In this document: one piece after another, positions 31,857-33,126 of the stretch
Position numbering within the stretch: the first letter of the stretch is position 1
How the letters are laid out: each line of letters starts with the position of its first letter
Source: CALUTH01 sp964452495
GTDB lineage: Bacteria > Cyanobacteriota > Vampirovibrionia > Gastranaerophilales > Gastranaerophilaceae
DNA length: 33,126 nucleotides
Assembly: GCA_964452495.1 (NCBI GenBank)
Contig: CAYVMC010000024.1
Span: 1-33,126 of the forward strand
Direction of reading: 5' to 3'
Notes under the pieces: model-generated
Seen by the model: the letters and a program-made list of their open reading frames with translations, nothing else
The model's database searches: none
What the model was told of the DNA's origin: nothing
Position numbers and translations under genes: made by a program

Positions 31857-32519
31857 ATGTTAGTGTCAGGGAATATTCCTGTAACGACTTATCAGGAGCT
31901 TGCTTCCCAAAAAATTTCTACTCTCGGGACAAGAGAAATTTCAGGATATGTAAGTGTCGTACAGGAAAGAAAAAAACAAAAAGCAAAAATAAAGTACAGA
32001 AAAATTAAAATATCGGATTTCATAACGGCACCCGAAGGTTTGCCTGAAGAATATTATTCTCCAGAAAATGGTGCAAAATTGTCTATAATGAAAAGTGTCC
32101 GGCAATATTTAAATTTTCTGCCGGAAAAAAATCGGGAAGGAAATTTTTTCCTGTCCGGTATTATGGATGAAAAACAAGAACCCAGATACTTAAATAATTG
32201 CTACTTAATATCTGATATAAAAGCTCCGACTCCTTATATGGGTGCTGGGACGGAGGCAATACAGGCATTGGTGGAAAAAAGCATGCTTGATGAGGATACC
32301 GGTGGTCGGGTAATATTATATATGGCACAGATATCTGATGAGGATACAAGCCCGAAGTTTTTTTATAAATTAGGTTTTAGGTATATAGATGTAGATCAGA
32401 ATATGGCTCTTCAAAGCTTTATTGACAAGAATATATTTGAATTTCGACTTTTGCCTGGTTATATGTACTTACCTAAAGATAATATACAAAAACTTCTAAG
32501 ATATGGACAGTTGTTTTAA
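31857..32519 (+). CDS. GNAT-like N-acetyltransferase-fold protein
   Basis: 220 residues; AAAGG 5 nt before the ATG. After a charged N-terminal part (Lys/Arg-rich 30-55), the C-terminal half has the outline of a GNAT core: strand YLISDIKAP, the acetyl-CoA loop YMGAGTEAIQALVEKSM, strand RVILYMA, then SPKFFYKLGFRYID matching motif B. No signal peptide. Substrate unknown. It is followed after 13 nt by a tail-anchored small protein, so the two form an operon. Confidence 0.65.
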   Translation: MLVSGNIPVTTYQELASQKISTLGTREISGYVSVVQERKKQKAKIKYRKIKISDFITAPEGLPEEYYSPENGAKLSIMKSVRQYLNFLPEKNREGNFFLSGIMDEKQEPRYLNNCYLISDIKAPTPYMGAGTEAIQALVEKSMLDEDTGGRVILYMAQISDEDTSPKFFYKLGFRYIDVDQNMALQSFIDKNIFEFRLLPGYMYLPKDNIQKLLRYGQLF

Positions 32520-32532
32520 AGGAAAGTGATTT

Positions 32533-32784
32533 ATGGATATAATAAAACCTAGTTTGCTTAATATGGGTGTTGTAAGCGGACCTGATAAGAAGCTATATAG
32601 TAACAGTATACGAAGTGAAGATGCAAGGAAACGCATGCAGGGTCTTGAACGTGAAACTAAAAATAATATAAATAAATATAAATCTAGGAATAAAGATAAA
32701 ACACCGCTTGTTGTAAAAGCCGCGGGAGTAGGAATTTTGGTAGCAATTGCTGCTGGCCTTCTACGTTTAAGATTTAAAAAATAA
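32533..32784 (+). CDS. Small tail-anchored hypothetical protein
   Basis: 83 residues; AAAGGAAAG about 8 nt upstream. The first 55 residues are hydrophilic and basic. A C-terminal membrane helix (about 58-77, VVKAAGVGILVAIAAGLL) ends in RLRFKK. The lack of an N-terminal signal suggests tail anchoring with the N-terminus in the cytosol. It is co-directional with the GNAT-like gene. Confidence 0.7.
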   Translation: MDIIKPSLLNMGVVSGPDKKLYSNSIRSEDARKRMQGLERETKNNINKYKSRNKDKTPLVVKAAGVGILVAIAAGLLRLRFKK

Positions 32785-32802
32785 AAAAATTGAAAAATAT
32801 AG

Positions 32803-32831
32803 TTGACAATAAAAATTGACCGTGATAACAT
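32803..32831 (+). promoter_or_regulatory. Promoter P1, first copy of a duplicated promoter
   Basis: TTGACA (32803-32808), a 17-nt spacer and TAACAT (32826-32831). The first 17 bases (TTGACAATAAAAATTGA) are identical to P2 at 33022. No coding sequence follows. Confidence 0.6.
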
Positions 32832-32837
32832 ATTAAT

Positions 32838-32990
32838 TGCGCAAATAAAGCTAATCTGTAATGCGCTATACGCGGGATTGCCCGCTATAATTTACACTAA
32901 ACCGAAATATAAAATATGCATTAAATTTGGAGTTCTTCCGGTACGCGGTTTATCCGCATCCGGAAAGTACCTCTAAAGTCTAAAATGTAA
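32838..32990 (+). ncRNA. Candidate structured non-coding RNA downstream of P1
   Basis: Non-coding sequence with two solid hairpins. The first is GCGGG (32872-32876) / CCCGC (32881-32885) around ATTG. The second is nested: TTTGGAG (32926-32932) / CTCTAAA (32971-32977), TTCCGG (32936-32941) / CCGGAA (32960-32965) and GCGG (32945-32948) / CCGC (32954-32957). GC-rich stems in such AT-rich DNA are notable. It matches no riboswitch class I recognise. Ends are guesses. Confidence 0.4.
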
Positions 32991-33021
32991 ACAAATATTA
33001 CCGCATAGTGAAAAATAAAGA

Positions 33022-33049
33022 TTGACAATAAAAATTGAGCGGATAATAT
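33022..33049 (+). promoter_or_regulatory. Promoter P2, second copy of the duplicated promoter
   Basis: TTGACA (33022-33027), a 16-nt spacer and TAATAT (33044-33049), starting with the same 17 bases as P1 219 nt upstream. Transcription would begin near 33056. Confidence 0.6.
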
Positions 33050-33055
33050 AAAAGA

Positions 33056-33126
33056 GTTGAGTCTGGTGAGGTTCAACACCGGTAAGCTAGAGCTTACTAA
33101 CAAGCGGAAGCCGGAAAGCGACACAG
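33056..33126 (+). ncRNA. Start of a second candidate structured RNA, cut by the window end
   Basis: GTTGA (33056-33060) / TCAAC (33073-33077) and GTAAGC (33082-33087) / GCTTAC (33092-33097) around TAGA form hairpins. A purine-rich GC segment with CGGAAGCCGGAAAGCGAC follows to the edge. It could be a stable RNA, a leader of the next gene or the 5' domain of a ribozyme; the visible part is too short to name. Confidence 0.3.

Noticed and set aside
33067..33082. GGTTCAACACC resembling a tRNA T-arm
   Set aside because: The flanking bases do not form a 5-bp T-stem, and no acceptor or anticodon arm can be placed.
32921..33124. 67-codon minus-strand frame at the window end
   Set aside because: It crosses the structured RNA region and the P2 promoter and lacks a ribosome site.
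1..33126. CRISPR arrays, insertion sequences or integrase-type mobile elements
   Set aside because: No regularly spaced direct repeats with spacers, transposase or recombinase genes were seen; the duplicated sequences are the adhesin repeat and the promoter pair.

Overview
The window looks like a low-GC, AT-rich genome of a diderm (Gram-negative-type) bacterium. It encodes an autotransporter-like outer-membrane adhesin with a C-terminal beta-barrel, a Tat translocase, lipoproteins with Lgt, and NagZ-type wall recycling. Several cytoplasmic-looking proteins begin with short N-terminal segments containing F-x-G-K/R. I think this style, together with the GNAT-like and Ala-rich hypothetical proteins, best fits a gut-type Gastranaerophilales/Melainabacteria (Vampirovibrionia) genome. 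That is an impression from memory of such proteins, not a search result, and other low-GC diderms remain possible.

Layout: 1-575 is the 3' end of an Asp-rich repeat protein with a strong terminator. 864-4389 is a tight four-gene operon: a Tat-exported lipoprotein aldo/keto reductase with a ferredoxin tail, a NapH/NapG-like polyferredoxin carrying an internal twin-arginine motif, tatA and tatC. Its promoter contains a MerR-type palindrome, and an AdhR/NmlR-like MerR regulator lies convergently at 4718-5131, upstream of a small hypothetical gene. 5279-11094 is a sugar-nucleotide block (galE, UDP-xylose synthase, UDP-glucose dehydrogenase, rfbC, rfbB, rfbA) with no rfbD and no glycosyltransferase in view. 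After a convergent hypothetical gene comes a 1668-residue autotransporter-like protein with chlamydial Pmp-type GGA(I/L/V) and FxxN repeats (12175-17181), including a perfect 84-bp tandem duplication.

The minus-strand block 17239-21269 holds a PHP phosphoesterase, a small hypothetical, a secreted GH13 enzyme of trehalose-synthase-like type and a very acidic protein. 21636-28817 holds two large Ala-rich hypothetical proteins flanking a single-CBS-like protein, a TPR periplasmic protein, NagZ, a TPR lipoprotein and Lgt. 28874-31687 is a glycogen/starch-synthase-like protein with a C-terminal membrane anchor. The end of the window has a GNAT-like protein, a tail-anchored small protein and a non-coding stretch with two near-identical promoters and strong RNA hairpins.

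The most interesting unit is the 864-5131 region. It reads as a self-contained, aldehyde/electrophile-responsive redox module that brings its own Tat exporter and appears to wire electrons across the membrane through one fused polypeptide to an exported iron-sulfur aldo/keto reductase.
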